A program made the position numbers and the translations under genes. From the NCBI RefSeq assembly GCF_030272615.1, contig NC_081412.1:480615157-480679156 (forward strand): a stretch of DNA of 64,000 nt. Direction: 5' to 3'. Below the pieces are notes generated by a model, which saw only the letters and a list, made by a program, of their open reading frames with translations, made no database searches and was not told the DNA's origin. Shown here piece by piece: positions 21,400 to 32,730 of this stretch (the first letter of the stretch is position 1; each line of letters starts with the position of its first letter). Source of the stretch: Cryptomeria japonica. Lineage: Eukaryota; Streptophyta; Pinopsida; Cupressales; Cupressaceae.

Positions 21400-24300
21400 T
21401 CAACGAGTGGTGACTGCGCAAGAAGGATCTTGTCCCTTTATTCTTAGGGTGAAAACATACTCATTTGATGCTCGAAAACAATTGATGACATTGTTATAAC
21501 CAGTGTTTGCATAATTTGTTGTTTGGGTAGAGTTTGAAGATGATGCTTTACCCTTGTCATGATCAAGCAAAGGAGTTTTGAAAATTGTATGATCAGTGTT
21601 AGAGGTTGCGTTGGGCGGATCTACCTCAATTACTCCTTGCTCTAACAAGTCTTGAATCATATGTTTCAATTGAAAACCTGATGCAGTTTTATGCCCTTTT
21701 GACCGATGGTATTCACAATAGGCATTATCATTCCACCAATGCGGCTTTACCAATGGTTCTGCCTTGATATCTGGTAACTTGATAAATTTTGCTTGTATTA
21801 ATTGTTTCATTATTGACTCAATAGGCTCTCCCAATGGCGTAAATTGCCGAGGAGGCCCATCCCTCGATCGAAAAGATTTGCGTTGCTGATTTTGTGGCTA
21901 ACCTTATTGTTGATTATATTGTTGAGTATATTGTTGAGTATGTTGTTGGTATTGCGGTTGTTGAGTAACATTACTCGCTGGTGTTTGATTTTGTTCCATA
22001 GTTGACATATTAGGAGCACTCAATTTCTTGATTGTGAATGGGGGTTGATTTGCATTCACCGCTCTTGCGTCAACAACTCCATCATTAATGACATTCTTGT
22101 TTTTGTACCAAAATCTATTTCTGTCCTCTGAGTTGTTTGTGTTATCACTGTCCTTGTTGAGCTTAATGATTCCCTTAGCTACAAGAGCAGTTTCAATGTT
22201 CATCCCTTTCTTAATGAGTTTCTCAATAGTACTGGGACTTTTCAATTTGAGTTCATACATCATTTCTGGGACCAAATTTTGGATAAACAAGTTCACTTGT
22301 TGTTCTTCAGGTATATCTAGGGAAGAACGACTATACAAGCTTCGCCATCGTTGCAAGAAAGTCACTAATGGTTCACCTTGCTTTTGCTTGGTGTTGCATA
22401 AATCTGACATGGTCACGTCACTGTCAATGTTGGATGCGAAGTGAGATATAAACTTTTGAGCCAATTCTGACCAAGTCTTTATATTTCTTGGCAGATGCGA
22501 ATACCAATCCATGGCTTTTACCGTGAGACTTCGTGCAAATAAGCGCATTAAATATGTTTCCTCATAACTCACTTCATTACACGCCACAAAAAATGCTTGA
22601 ATGTGATCTTTTGGATTGCCATTCCCTTTATATTTCTCAAAATTAGGTGCCTCAAAATGCTTAGGGAAGGGAGGCATGTATAAGCTCTTGTCAAAGGGAT
22701 TAGGACATAAATCTTGATCTATGTACAACTTCTTTGTTCCTTTGGTTTCTAATGTGTCGACTTGTCGTTGCAACTTCTCAAGCTATTGCGCAATTGTATC
22801 AGATTTTGGAGGTCCATCATTAATCCTGGTGGGTACTCTTTGTCGATACATCGTGTTTCCGATCAGTTGTTGATGCTCTGAAATTATCATCTTTGGTGTC
22901 TCTGGCATATAATGTTCTTGGTACACCTCTTGTTGTTGTGGTTGTGTCATGCCTTGATATTGACCTTGTTGTTGTGCTTCTTGTGGTGGAATCATTGTTT
23001 GTAGCCTAGGTTGATATTGCAATTGAGGGTGTTGTTGATATTGCACAGGCATCAATTGCGGTTGTGAAGTATGATAGCCAATTTGTCTTGGCACATATTG
23101 AGGCACATGTTCTTGTTGATGTTGATGAATTAGAATTTGTTGACTTTGTGCCAATTGTTGTTGTCGTGGTGTAAATCCCATCATTTGCAAAAAACTTTGT
23201 TTGGGTGGTTTTTGTTGTTTCTCCTTAAGATGGGGTATGGCACTTGCATTAACTTGTTTTGTTGTTTGTCCAATCCATTGTGGTGGTTGCAAGTTTGCAT
23301 TAACTTGTAATGGTGCAGAGGGCATTGCAACTTGTTTTCGAATGCGATATTGTTGTTGTTGAGCATTGTTTGTTTGCACATTTGATTGTACCTTTTGTGT
23401 ATTACTCAATTGTTGCAACATTTGTTGTTGGTGCAAACCACTATCTATAGCTCTTTGTGTCGCCATTATCGAAGGATCTGTCACAATAGTCTGTATAACA
23501 GGTGCTTGAGTGTTTGGTAAATATATTGAACTTAGTGGGACATAGGAACTTTGTTGCATTGTAGAATTTTTTTGGACATTGGTGAGATCAGGCATTCCAG
23601 TCGTGAAGCTTTCTTGCATCTTAGATTTTGATCCAATTTTATGCATGTGAGGAACCACTTCTTGTTGAGGGACAGTTGTCAATATTTGTGTGGTCCTTGT
23701 TTGATCTTGTGTTACAGGTGTTGTGTTAAATAATGGATTATTTATTGTCTCAAATGGTGACTTTTGAGGAATAGTCACTGTCAATGCCTTTGAAGCACGT
23801 TTACTCATCAAGGTAGGTTGAGTTTCTTGTTGCACATGGTCTTCATTTGGATGTGGGGAGAAACTTAACAGCTCACTACCTTGTTGTTTTTGCACATTGA
23901 TTTTCTCACTTGAGGAGGTCACATTACTCATCATGTCAAGATATTTTTGTGGGAACATCTTAAAGACCTTGTTCAAGAATTTATCCATCTTTTTCGTCAA
24001 CTTTGGATCTTGAAGGAACATATCAACATCATCAGAGGCATCGGAATCTGATGAAGAATCTGGTAAAATATTTGGATTTGTTTCTTGTTGAATGCCTTGA
24101 TCTTAACCAAATCCTTGTGAAAGAGTTTGTTCCTCATATAATGTTTGAGTTTGAATATCATGTTGCAGGTTCAATTGATTCCAATCAAAAGGTGCATTTC
24201 CCCTTAGTGTTGGTGGAACACTCCCATGTCCTGGTTTCATGGGTACAAATACTGGTTCATATAATGGAGGTGGTCCAAGTTGAACCATTCCATATGGTGG

Positions 24301-24432
24301 TAATGATGTGTTTGATGAACCTTCAATTTGTACTGTTTGACTAGTTTGAAACTATGAATTTGATATGTTGTCAATGGGTTGATACGTTGGTTCGCCCATC
24401 TTTTTAGATTTTGACCTTGTCTCAACAGGCAT
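21400..24432 (-). pseudogene. Tat Gag with Gln-rich insertion and CHH-type zinc knuckle
   Basis: The start MPVETRSKSKKMGEP is at 24,432. The capsid-like domain (about 21,904-22,773) includes PPFPKHFEAPNFEKYKGNGNPKDHI, AMDWYSHLPRNIKTWSELAQKFISHF and VTFLQRWRSLYSR. Upstream, 22,783-24,021 encodes a very Gln-rich segment. Downstream, AYCEYHRSKGHKTASGF is a C-x2-H-x4-H knuckle lacking the final Cys (Phe instead). Stops at 24,352-24,354 and 22,783-22,785 are TAG in contexts expecting Gln; another (24,103-24,105) is TAA for Gln. Further stops fall near 21,895. Confidence 0.88.
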
Positions 24433-26555
24433 GTCACTATGCAAATGCAATATTCTTGGACTTTTTCAAGGATAATATATGATATGCAACTAAATGCAAA
24501 CTAGATAGATGAAAATGCAATCTATGGCAAGAATGCAACCTATGTTTTTGTTTGTTTTTCAATATTTTGACAAACTTTTTGGAATGCAAATCTAAAAGAG
24601 ACCCTTAGGAAATTGAAATGATGTCTAGACCTCAAGGGACAAAAGGACCAAGTGAAAAAAGGACAAAATGACAATGTCACCCCTATATGCTTGGATACTA
24701 AGCTAGGTTTGATGAAATGACATTGATGACAAAAGACAAAAGTTTGACAAGGTCTGGACTTCTTAACAATGACTTAGGGTTTATTCAAAGATTTGGATTA
24801 CTCAAGTATGACAAAACCTAGTTTTGACACTATATGCAAAGGGATAATTGCTATGCAAATGACTCTAATATGATATGATAATGACTTAAGCTTAATGAAG
24901 GGACCTAGGGTATGCACATGCAAATGTATGACAATGTCAACCTAAGGTTGAATTATGAAATGGTATTACTCTAATGCAAGAGGACACATGCAAATGGATG
25001 ACCCTTATTGATATGCAAAGGAGTATGACCTAGGTGAAACCTAACCTTGACAATGAACTTGCAAAATGCAAACCTAGGATGAACCTAAATCTAAGTGACA
25101 TGAATGTTGAGACAAGATTTTGAGAAATGTTTGACAACCATGTTTGAAGGTGTTTTGAACTTTGTTGGATGAAATACTCTTGTGTTTAACCTTGTTTTGA
25201 ATCAATTTGTCTTGGTTTTGAAATGAGACACAACTGAACTTTTGACAAGTAAAGAAGACAAGATATTTTAACTTAGACTCAAGACAATCATGCTCATTCA
25301 CACATTTCTTATGGATGGCAAGGGCAGTAGGTACTTGAGAGGTAGACTCGTTATGAGATTCAAGGAGAATACATAGATGCTTGACCCCACGGGCTCCCCT
25401 CCACGGCACTCACTTTTCAGGGCAGCCAAGCATCAATCCCCATGGAAATCTCCCCATGGCAAACTTAGTATCTCTTCCAAGTATCCGAACATGTCCTTCT
25501 CAAGCAACTAGAAGGATTTTTGGCCTCTAAATACAAGGTGTTTAGTAAGGATTTTTGTTAAGTGTTACTCCTTGGTGTCACGCAAGCATGATTGAGACAT
25601 TAAGCCCACCAAGATACCAAACAAATGTAGTCACGCAAGCACGATTTAGACTGTGAGGCCCTACTTAGATGTTGATATGAGAAAGAGTTCAAGGGTCATC
25701 ACTTCCCAAGTAATTGCAATTCCCACGTAACCCTTCCTTCAAAGCTTTCGCCCATCAGGTATTTATTTATAGTGAGTTAGAATGCCAAGGTACTCTGGTT
25801 GTGCTCACTTTGGGTCATTCCCTTCTCACGATTGTCACTTTCTTGCAAAAGAAAGCAAATGGTCGGGAAGGTAGGCCCTCTAAAGGTAACAAACAATCCG
25901 AGCCATGAGAATGGTATCGAAGATCTGGATTTCTGATCACCCTAAGAAGGATGAGAGCATACTCTCCTACTCTAATGTCAAACTCAACAATCAAAGCAAA
26001 CACACGTTCATTCCATCCTACTTAGCAATCATACTAGGTGCCCAATTATGAACCACAAACACAAAAGTTTGGTTGAAATACAAGGCAACCTGCAAAATCA
26101 TCAAGTTAAAAGTTTGATTTGTTTGGTCTTTGACTAGCGAACCTGCATAAACTTTGTTAGTAGTTTCATTTTGTCTTTGCCATGCATAATACCAAGGTGT
26201 TGCACAAAGAATCAATACCAAATAAAAACCAAAATGCAGAAATAGAATGCAAAACAAAGTAATTTGCAAGTAAAAAACATTGCTTTTTACCTCTGTTTCT
26301 GGCCTTACACAGGCGTAGAATGTCTTACACAGGCACAAAATGCAGTAACACGGGCGTAGAATGCACTGACACAGGTGCAGATCCCTTTGACATAGGCACA
26401 GAAGTCCTTGACATAGGCACAGATTGCTTGACACGGGCGCAGAACTCTCCTACATAGGTGCAGAAGTGCCCAGAAACCCCTGAATTGCCCTGTTTCTTGG
26501 GTTTTTTCACCTACAAATCAACTCAAAAGAACTCAAAATCCTAGTTAGGGGGTTA
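24433..26555 (-). other. Long Tat 5' leader
   Basis: Over 2 kb separate the primer site from gag. I find no recognisable protein. A 111-codon frame (25,074-25,409, minus) is also partly present in the second leader copy. The segment from 25,111 to 26,555 is duplicated at 4,947-6,370. It carries the short CAGGCGCAGAA repeats near its LTR end. Confidence 0.7.
26306..26470. repeat. Degenerate short tandem repeats (acaggcgcagaa type), right leader copy
   Basis: About seven or eight units of roughly 20-25 bases, each with a cacaggcgcagaa-like core, align with 6,143-6,290 but differ in several units. They lie 110-270 bases from the 5' LTR. Confidence 0.65.
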
Positions 26556-26574
26556 GTTCACATCGGGTTCACCA
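26556..26574 (-). promoter_or_regulatory. Primer-binding site, 5' Tat LTR
   Basis: Minus strand TGGTGAACCCGATGTGAAC, a few bases from the LTR end at 26,580. It differs by one transition from the copy at 6,371-6,389 and from the non-autonomous element at 48,858-48,876. Confidence 0.6.
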
Positions 26575-26579
26575 ATTAA

Positions 26580-28007
26580 TGTAGATAGGAAATTTAGAAA
26601 TCATCAAAGCAATAGCAAATTGGACTAGTTCAATCACGAAAACTAAAATGTAGTGACAACAATCCTAAAAACATTCAATGAAATCATGAAAACAAGACAT
26701 TCAATTTGAAATCTAAGCAAACAAAATGTAGATGTCTCCTTCATGTGACTCCATTGTCCTTCTTTCTCCTTCAAATAGCTTTGTTTTGTGGATCTCACCT
26801 ACAAGTGCATATGCATGAGATGAAAGCAAGATTGACAAGATAGCATGATGGCATAAGGGTACTAGAAGCGTGATTGAAGAAATTCATCCAATTTATAGAT
26901 GAAGTGGAGATAAGACAAGATTAGCATGAAAGTGATTCGAATGGAAATTCAAATCAGGAATAGCAAAATTATGACAAGTGTATGACAAATTGCTATGCAA
27001 GGATTTATGACAATTTATGACAATTTATGACAAATTGCTATGCAAGGATTATGACAAGAATTTGAAATAGAAATAAACATTTAGGAATTTAGGAGAAATT
27101 AGAAAATTAGGTAAATTAATTAATAATTTCTCATTCATTAATTAATTTACAAAAATAGGAGGAATTAATTAGCCAATTAAATAAACATTTAATTGTGACA
27201 AGAAGACTTGGGTTAAATAAATAAATCATTTATCCTAAGGAGAAAATGGAGAGAAAATGACAAACAAGGTTAAATGAATAAATCATGAAACCCTAGAAGA
27301 TGAATTAGAAATGCAAGGACGACAATTAGGTCTTGACAAAAGATAATTGATATCGATTCGATTTGATCATGATTCTGACTGACAAAGGACCCATACTGAT
27401 AAGTGATTTGATTGATAAATGCGCTAATTGACAAGGAACAATGACTAATTGATCCAAATTGACATGATTGAGAAGGATGACGATCGATGATAAATTGATC
27501 GTAAGACGACAAGATTGAAAATAACAACGATCGATGACAAATCGATCACAAAACGACAAGATTGAAAATGACAATGATTGACAACAAATCGATCGCAAGA
27601 CAACAAGATTGAAAATGACAACGATCGATGAAAAATCGATCGCAAAATGACAAGATTGATAAGAGGACAACGATCAATGACAAATCGATCGCAAAATGAC
27701 AAGATTGATAAGAGGACAAAACCCTAATTAGGATTGACGATGTCCAAAATGATGACAAATGAACACGCACATTGATGCGACAGGATAAGATTGACCAAAA
27801 TCATGACTGAAGATTGTTATCAACAAGACCAAATTCGAAAGCGAGACAAATGAAGAATGCAGAAGAAGGACTCGATGCTCACAAATGATAAAGACCAAGT
27901 GCATAACATAGGAGAAATGTTAATATGACGCAAAAACCCTAAAATAAGGCAATGCGCAGATGTTAAAGTATGACTCGGCAAGTGTTGACCATTTTTAGGT
28001 GTCTACA
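26580..28007 (-). repeat. 5' LTR of the Tat element
   Basis: 1,428 bases; minus start TGTAGACACC at 28,007, end ...CTACA at 26,580. The U3 part contains the 47-bp tandem array (27,481-27,718). The right edge lies inside a chromovirus integrase codon series (VYLRKERFPIG), giving a precise insertion point. Confidence 0.85.
27481..27718. repeat. Five-unit 47-49 bp tandem array in the Tat U3
   Basis: Units start with cgatcgatga at 27,481, about 27,528, 27,575, 27,622 and 27,671. Each contains an imperfect palindrome around gatcgat...atcgatc. Position near the LTR start suggests a transcriptional control region; that is inference. Confidence 0.8.
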
Positions 28008-28961
28008 ATTTCCAATTGGGAATCTTTCTTTTCTCAGATACACCATCACTTCATCACCAACTTCAAATTCCTTATGTCTTCTCTTCTCATCTTCTTTCTC
28101 CTTATACTTGTTTTTCATGTCCTCCAAATGTTGCTTAACTTGAATATGTAAGTCCTTCATGTGATCTGCAAACTCTTTTGCTTCTAAACTTCTCTGGTCT
28201 TCCCTGCTAATATCTCTTAATTTTGATATACCTCTAGGGTGTGGTCTAGTAACAATCTCTAAAGGCATCCTTATGGTACTCTTGTTTACTGAATTATTGT
28301 AGGCAAACTCTACTTGTGCAAGAATTAAATCCCAACTTCCGGTTTTGTCTCCAACTAAACATCTGAACAAATTTCCCAAGCTTCAGTTAACTACTTATGT
28401 CTGTCCATCAATTTGTGGGTGAAAAGTAGAACTGAACTTCAAATCTATCTTCATCTTTTTCCAAAGTGTTCTCCAAAAATAGCCAACAAACTTAGTGTCT
28501 CTGTCTGAAACTATGCTCTTAGGTAGTCCGTGTAATCTCACTACTTCCTTGAAAAATAAGTCTGCTACATGTAATGCATCTAATGTCTTCTTACACGGTA
28601 TGAAATGAGCCATCTTCGAGAAAATATTCACTACCACAAATATAGAATCATTCCCTCTCTGTGTTTTAGGCAATCCAAGTATGAAATCCATACTTATATC
28701 CTCCCATGGTTTTACCATTACTGTCAAAGGTTTATACAACACATTCTTACTACTACCCATTGCAACTTGACAAACTCTACAACTTTGCACATATTTCCTA
28801 ACATCCTTATGAATCTGGGGCCAAAAGTAATGCTCACTCACCAATGCTATTGTTTTGTCAACAACAAAGTGTCTGGATAATCTTCCACTATGTTTCTCCT
28901 TTATCAGATTCTCCCTCATAGAACTCTTAGGTATGCACAATTGTATTCCTCTGAATAACAT
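28008..28961 (-). pseudogene. Chromovirus-like integrase, interrupted
   Basis: The zinc module reads KHSGRLSRHFVVDKT...CRVCQVAMG. The core has MDFILGLPKTQRG (first Asp) and KSIVSDRDTKF (second Asp). The expected catalytic Glu after QIDGQT is a stop (near 28,396) and a second stop follows four codons later. The C-terminal part (to 28,008) reads EFEVGDEVMVYLRKERFPIG, where the Tat LTR begins. The chromodomain expected after this point is missing. The neighbouring RNase H and RT lie upstream on the same strand. Confidence 0.9.
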
Positions 28962-29128
28962 CCAATCCTAAAAGAAGTAATCCAACCACTTGCTTCTATC
29001 TACTATAACCAGTTCTTTGCATGCTCTCCAAGGTTCTGCAAAATTCAAGTCATCATCATATAAGGTCTTCAATTCCTCAAATCCTAATACTGTTACTCTC
29101 ATCTTTGTCAACAAATTCCTTCTCCTAC

Positions 29129-29422
29129 TCAATGCATCAGCAACTTTTTATATTTCCCAGTTTTGTGCTTCAACACAAAGGTGTTACTCTGCAAAAATTC
29201 TACCCATCTTATATGTCTCTGACTCAACTTACTCTGACTGTTCAAATACAGCAAAGCTTGATGATCTGTATACAACACAAAATCCTTAGGCAATAGGTAA
29301 TGTCTCCACTTCTTCAAGGCTTGAACTTTGGCATTAAATTCTTCATCATACACTAAATATCTCATATGGGCATCATTCAATTTCTCACTGAAATAAGCTC
29401 CTTCTCTCCCTTCCTGACTCAA
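29129..29422 (-). pseudogene. Chromovirus-like RNase H
   Basis: Typical gypsy RNase H text: AYFSEKLNDAHMRYLVYDEEFNA, KWRHYLLPKDFVLYTDHQALLYLNSQ and RHIRWVEFLQSNTFVLKHKTGK. The frame ends early, and the connection to integrase (28,962-29,128) and to RT (29,423-29,504) is broken by frameshifts. Confidence 0.88.
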
Positions 29423-29504
29423 GACTTCTCCTATTGTTGTTCCACTTGAAATACATTATTGAAATCCGGTAAAGCTAACACAGGCTACTCAGTCACTTTC
29501 CATT

Positions 29505-30935
29505 TCAACAATTCAAAACTTGTTTTCCTCCAATGGTCCACTTGAATTCCTTCCGATCTCCCCTCATTGTCTCAGTCATAGGGTTACAAACTGTACTAAA
29601 ATTTCTAATGAACTTTTGGTAGAAACTAGCCAATCCATGAAATGATCTTACCTCTCCAATGCTTTCCAGGGTAGGCCACTCAAGAGCTTTTACTTTCTCA
29701 CAGTCCATCTTCAAACCATCCTTAGACATCACAAATCCCAAATAGACTAATTCTTCCTTCATAAAAGTACACTTCTTAAGATTTATTAGAAACTTTTCTT
29801 CTCTCAGCCTCTGCAAAACTTGTCTCAAATGCAACAAATGCTCCCCTATTGTCTTACTGAAAATCAGAATGTCATCCAAATATACAATAACAAACTTACC
29901 CAAGAATTTCTTCAATACCTCATTCATCAACCTCATGAAAGTACTCGGTGCATTAGTTAACCCAAAAGGCATCACCAACCATTCATACAGTCCTTCATTT
30001 GTCTTCAATGTTGTCTTCCACTCATCTCCTTCTCTAATCATGATCTAATGATATCCACTCTTCAAGTCTATCTTTGTGAAGTATTTGGCTCCATTCAAAT
30101 AGTCCATTATATCATCCATCCTAGGCAAAGGAAACTAGTATTTCACTGTGATCTTGTTTATTGCTCTAGAATCGGTACACATTCTCCATTCTCCATTCTT
30201 CTTAGGTGCTAATACTCTTGGTACTGCACAAGGGCTCACACTTTCTCTGATCAAACCTTTCTTCAACAACTCCTGCACTTGTCTATTCAACTCTTCATTC
30301 TCTCTCAGTGTCATCTGATTTTCAACTTTGTTATGCAAACTAGCTCTAGCAACCAGGTCCATACAATCATTGATACTTCTCACAGGTCGTAATCCATCAA
30401 GCACATTATCTTTAATGATGTCTTCATATTTTGTCAGCAAATATTTTATATCTTTCAGTTGTTCTTCTTCATGCTCCACATTCTCAGTCTTTTTAGGAAC
30501 TAAGGCAAAACACACATTCTCGTGTCTCAATCCATCTAGGAATTTCCTTCCATCCGCCAAACAAATTCTAGCATTCGTACAGACTTCACTCTCCAAAGGT
30601 TCCTCCAAGGGCAACAAGGTTTGCTTCATCCAATTGGCCACAATAGTGTATGTATTTTTCCTCCCATCATGTATTGTCTGTCCATCAAACTGCCAAGGTC
30701 TACCCAACAAAAGGTGACAAATATCCATAGGCATAATATCACACAAGACTTTATCATGATAATTCCCAATTTTCAATTTCACCAAACATTGCTCACTTAC
30801 TAACAACTTATGATCATCCTGAATCCATGATATCTGATAAGGCTCAGGGTATTTCAATCTTTCCAAATTCAACTTATTCACCATCTCTTTTGAAACAAGA
30901 TTATCTGAACTACCACTATCTAGTAGCCATTTGGT
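29505..30935 (-). pseudogene. Chromovirus-like protease and reverse transcriptase
   Basis: The protease active site WLLDSGSSDNLVSKEMV lies near 30,890-30,933 with the catalytic D-S-G intact; CHLLLGRPWQFDGQ follows. RT begins with LLKKGLIRESVSPCAVPRVLAPKKNGEWRMC (split here as two conserved blocks), DDIMDYLNGAKYFTKIDLKSGYH (motif A), [19 protein letters not shown] and [14 protein letters not shown] with the YLDD catalytic pair near 29,880. The thumb has [21 protein letters not shown]. Stops at 30,135-30,137 and 30,045-30,047 interrupt it; the latter is CAG to TAG by context. Confidence 0.9.
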
Positions 30936-30999
30936 TCTCTCCTCCGATAGAAATTTCTATCATCATTCTGGTATGAATTACCTTCTTTGCTCACTTTCT

Positions 31000-31843
31000 T
31001 GTCCTTGTTCTAATCTGTATAGGTTCCTCTACCTCTGGTATATCCTCTTCCTCCTTGAAATCTTCCTCCGGAAAATTTTCCACCTCTTTTCATGTCTTTT
31101 GTTTAGCTTCTCTTCTACCTTTAGTGCATAGTGGTAAGATTCTTCGACACTCGGCAATTTGATCAAATTGAGTTCATCTTGTATAGACACCCGCAATCCA
31201 TTCAAATGTCTTGCAACTTGTCAAATTCATCATCAATGTGTCTGGATCTAATATTCAACTTGTAAAATGCCTCGGTGTACTCCTTCACACTAGATTCCTT
31301 CTGACTCAAATTCTGCAACTTCCAGAATAGATTTACTTGATAATCAACTAGCATAAATTTTGATTTCAACTTAGCAACCATCTAATCCCATGTCTTGATC
31401 TTCTCTTTACCTCTTTGTATATCAACCTGCAAATGCTCCCACCAAAGAGATGCATGAAACTAGGTATAGGCATATTTCACCTTCCTTTCTTCTGTTGTGT
31501 TTTCAAAATCAAAATATATCTCCATCTCTGAGATCCAATCCATCAATTCATTTGAATCCAACTTTCCATCATATTTCGGTGGGGTAAAATGAGGTTTAGT
31601 ATTCGCCCTACTCAAAACCCTCAAAAACCTTTCCTCATCCGCATCAACTGCTGGTGGGTTTACTTGTTCTGTCGGGGCTTCTTCTCCTTCATCTTCACTT
31701 TCATCTTCAATATGTTGGCCTCTTCTATGGGTTGTCTCAACGACTTCCAATCGGGTCGCTATTCCTCGCAACATTTCTATCACAGCAGGGTCTACATTCC
31801 CACCTACTCCACCATTCCTATTTCCTCTGTGTGCCATCTTCAC
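31000..31843 (-). pseudogene. Chromovirus-like Gag
   Basis: Starts MKMAHRGNRNGG at 31,843. An acidic stretch (DESEDEGEEAPTE) precedes RANTKPHFTPPKYDGKLDSNELMDWISEMEIYFDF, the entry to the gypsy Gag domain. Further fragments (HASLWWEHLQ, MVAKLKSKFM, EYTEAFYKLNIRSR) continue in changing frames to about 31,180. A Gly/Arg-rich GGKFSGGRFQGGRGYTRGRG segment follows near 31,060. I could not find an intact zinc knuckle. Confidence 0.8.
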
Positions 31844-31932
31844 ACTAGTCCTCTACAACTATAGGTTGGATCCATAGTCTGCCACCCTACAACAAAAATT
31901 TTAGGACAACACAATCTCTGAAACTAAAGCTC

Positions 31933-31944
31933 GCTCTACTACCA
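31933..31944 (-). promoter_or_regulatory. Primer-binding site of the chromovirus-like element
   Basis: Minus strand TGGTAGTAGAGC, two bases from the LTR end. It resembles the tRNA-Met site TGGTATCAGAGC but differs at three bases. The SIRE-type copia at 38,590 has the same variant. Confidence 0.65.
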
Positions 31945-31946
31945 CT

Positions 31947-32730
31947 TGATGCAGACACTGGCTAGAAGGGACCTCAAAGAGACTAGTCCAGACTGGTCAG
32001 CAAGAGTAAACACAATAGAAACATAAGGACATGATGGAGGCAATGCAGAATAGATTGAATTATATAATGAAAACTTATTACAACCAACCAGTAACAACTA
32101 GGTTACAGTAACCGGCTCACATGCCTGCTAAAACATGCTCAAAATACAAAACAGGTCACAACCGGGGACCTCAAACTTAAGATTTTTGCTTCTAGGTTTT
32201 TTCTAACTCCTTAGATACATTCTAATGCTCTATTACAATGATTTATACAATCCAAGGGGATTTGATTGGCCCAAAAGGGATCAAAACCTGAAGAACAAGA
32301 CCTGACGTGTAAAAACCAACAAGGTCGGCCTCTGACAAAGAAAATCCTTTAGAAAATCTAAAAAATGAAGTGAAAATCAAAGGGAAGGTCAGCCACATGC
32401 CAAGGAACAATGAAATCAACGCACAGGGCTCTACAAGCTATGAAAAGGATCCAGTAGATCACCAATGCAAATAGGTCCAGGCAACTCGTAACAAAAAACT
32501 ATCTCAGAAACCGATAGTGATAACTTGTCAAAAAATGATCCAAATGCTTCATGGTTTGGGAATAAGGAAGATGATCAAGTCTTCAAGCAAAATCTAGCTC
32601 CACAGGTTCTGGTGAGCCAAATCTAGGAAACACAGAAAGAAATGTTGAAACAGTAAACAAAAAGCAAAATAGAAAGAAAATATTTTTGGTTGATGCAAGA
32701 TTGCCATGAACCGGGGATGCTCCTACGTCA
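31947..32730 (-). repeat. 5' LTR of the chromovirus-like element
   Basis: 784 bases, plus orientation TGATGCAG ... CTACGTCA, directly followed by the target duplication atttc (32,731-32,735). Confidence 0.88.

Larger units (their letters stand above)
4947..28007 (-). mobile_element. Tat-type Ty3/gypsy retrotransposon in tandem LTR-internal-LTR-internal(truncated) form
   Basis: Read on the minus strand: LTR 28,007-26,580; primer site; leader; gag; protease; G-patch-like domain; RT; RNase H; a second (archaeal-type) RNase H; integrase; polypurine tract; middle LTR ending at 6,395 (split by a copia element); then a second primer site and leader from 6,394 down to 4,947. The second RNase H after the first is the hallmark of the Tat lineage. 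The right LTR begins TGTAGACACC directly within the chromovirus integrase. The left end is a deletion junction, so no target duplication can be seen. LTR pairs differ by about 6% in a 270-base comparison, mostly transitions. Confidence 0.85.
4428..32730 (-). mobile_element. Chromovirus-like Ty3/gypsy LTR retrotransposon (host of nested Tat and copia)
   Basis: The ends are TG...CA with a perfect 5-bp duplication atttc. In minus orientation the order is 5' LTR (31,947-32,730), primer site (31,933-31,944), gag, protease, RT, RNase H and integrase. After 28,008 the integrase is interrupted by a Tat element. The 3' LTR survives only as 4,428-4,946. Its first 260 or so bases, the integrase tail and any chromodomain are missing, which is explained by a deletion at 4,946/4,947. 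By eye the two LTRs differ at about 15% of positions over their first 230 bases, so this is the oldest insertion of the nested stack. Lineage is inferred from the pol signatures. Confidence 0.85.

Noticed and set aside
25074-25409. Conserved leader ORF (also 4,884-5,246)
   Set aside because: Both copies come from one duplicated leader. Differences between them are mostly amino-acid changing, and no domain is visible, so there is no sign of coding selection.
27481-27718. Possible CRISPR-like array
   Set aside because: Repeat units are contiguous and degenerate with no unique spacers, inside a plant LTR. The same applies to 6,143-6,290 and 15,569-15,755.
25111-28007. A 2.9-kb Tat LTR (matching 4,947-14,545)
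   Set aside because: The LTR end and primer site lie at 26,580 and 6,395, with the same primer sequence as the element at 48,858. The rest is leader, duplicated because a second internal region follows the middle LTR.
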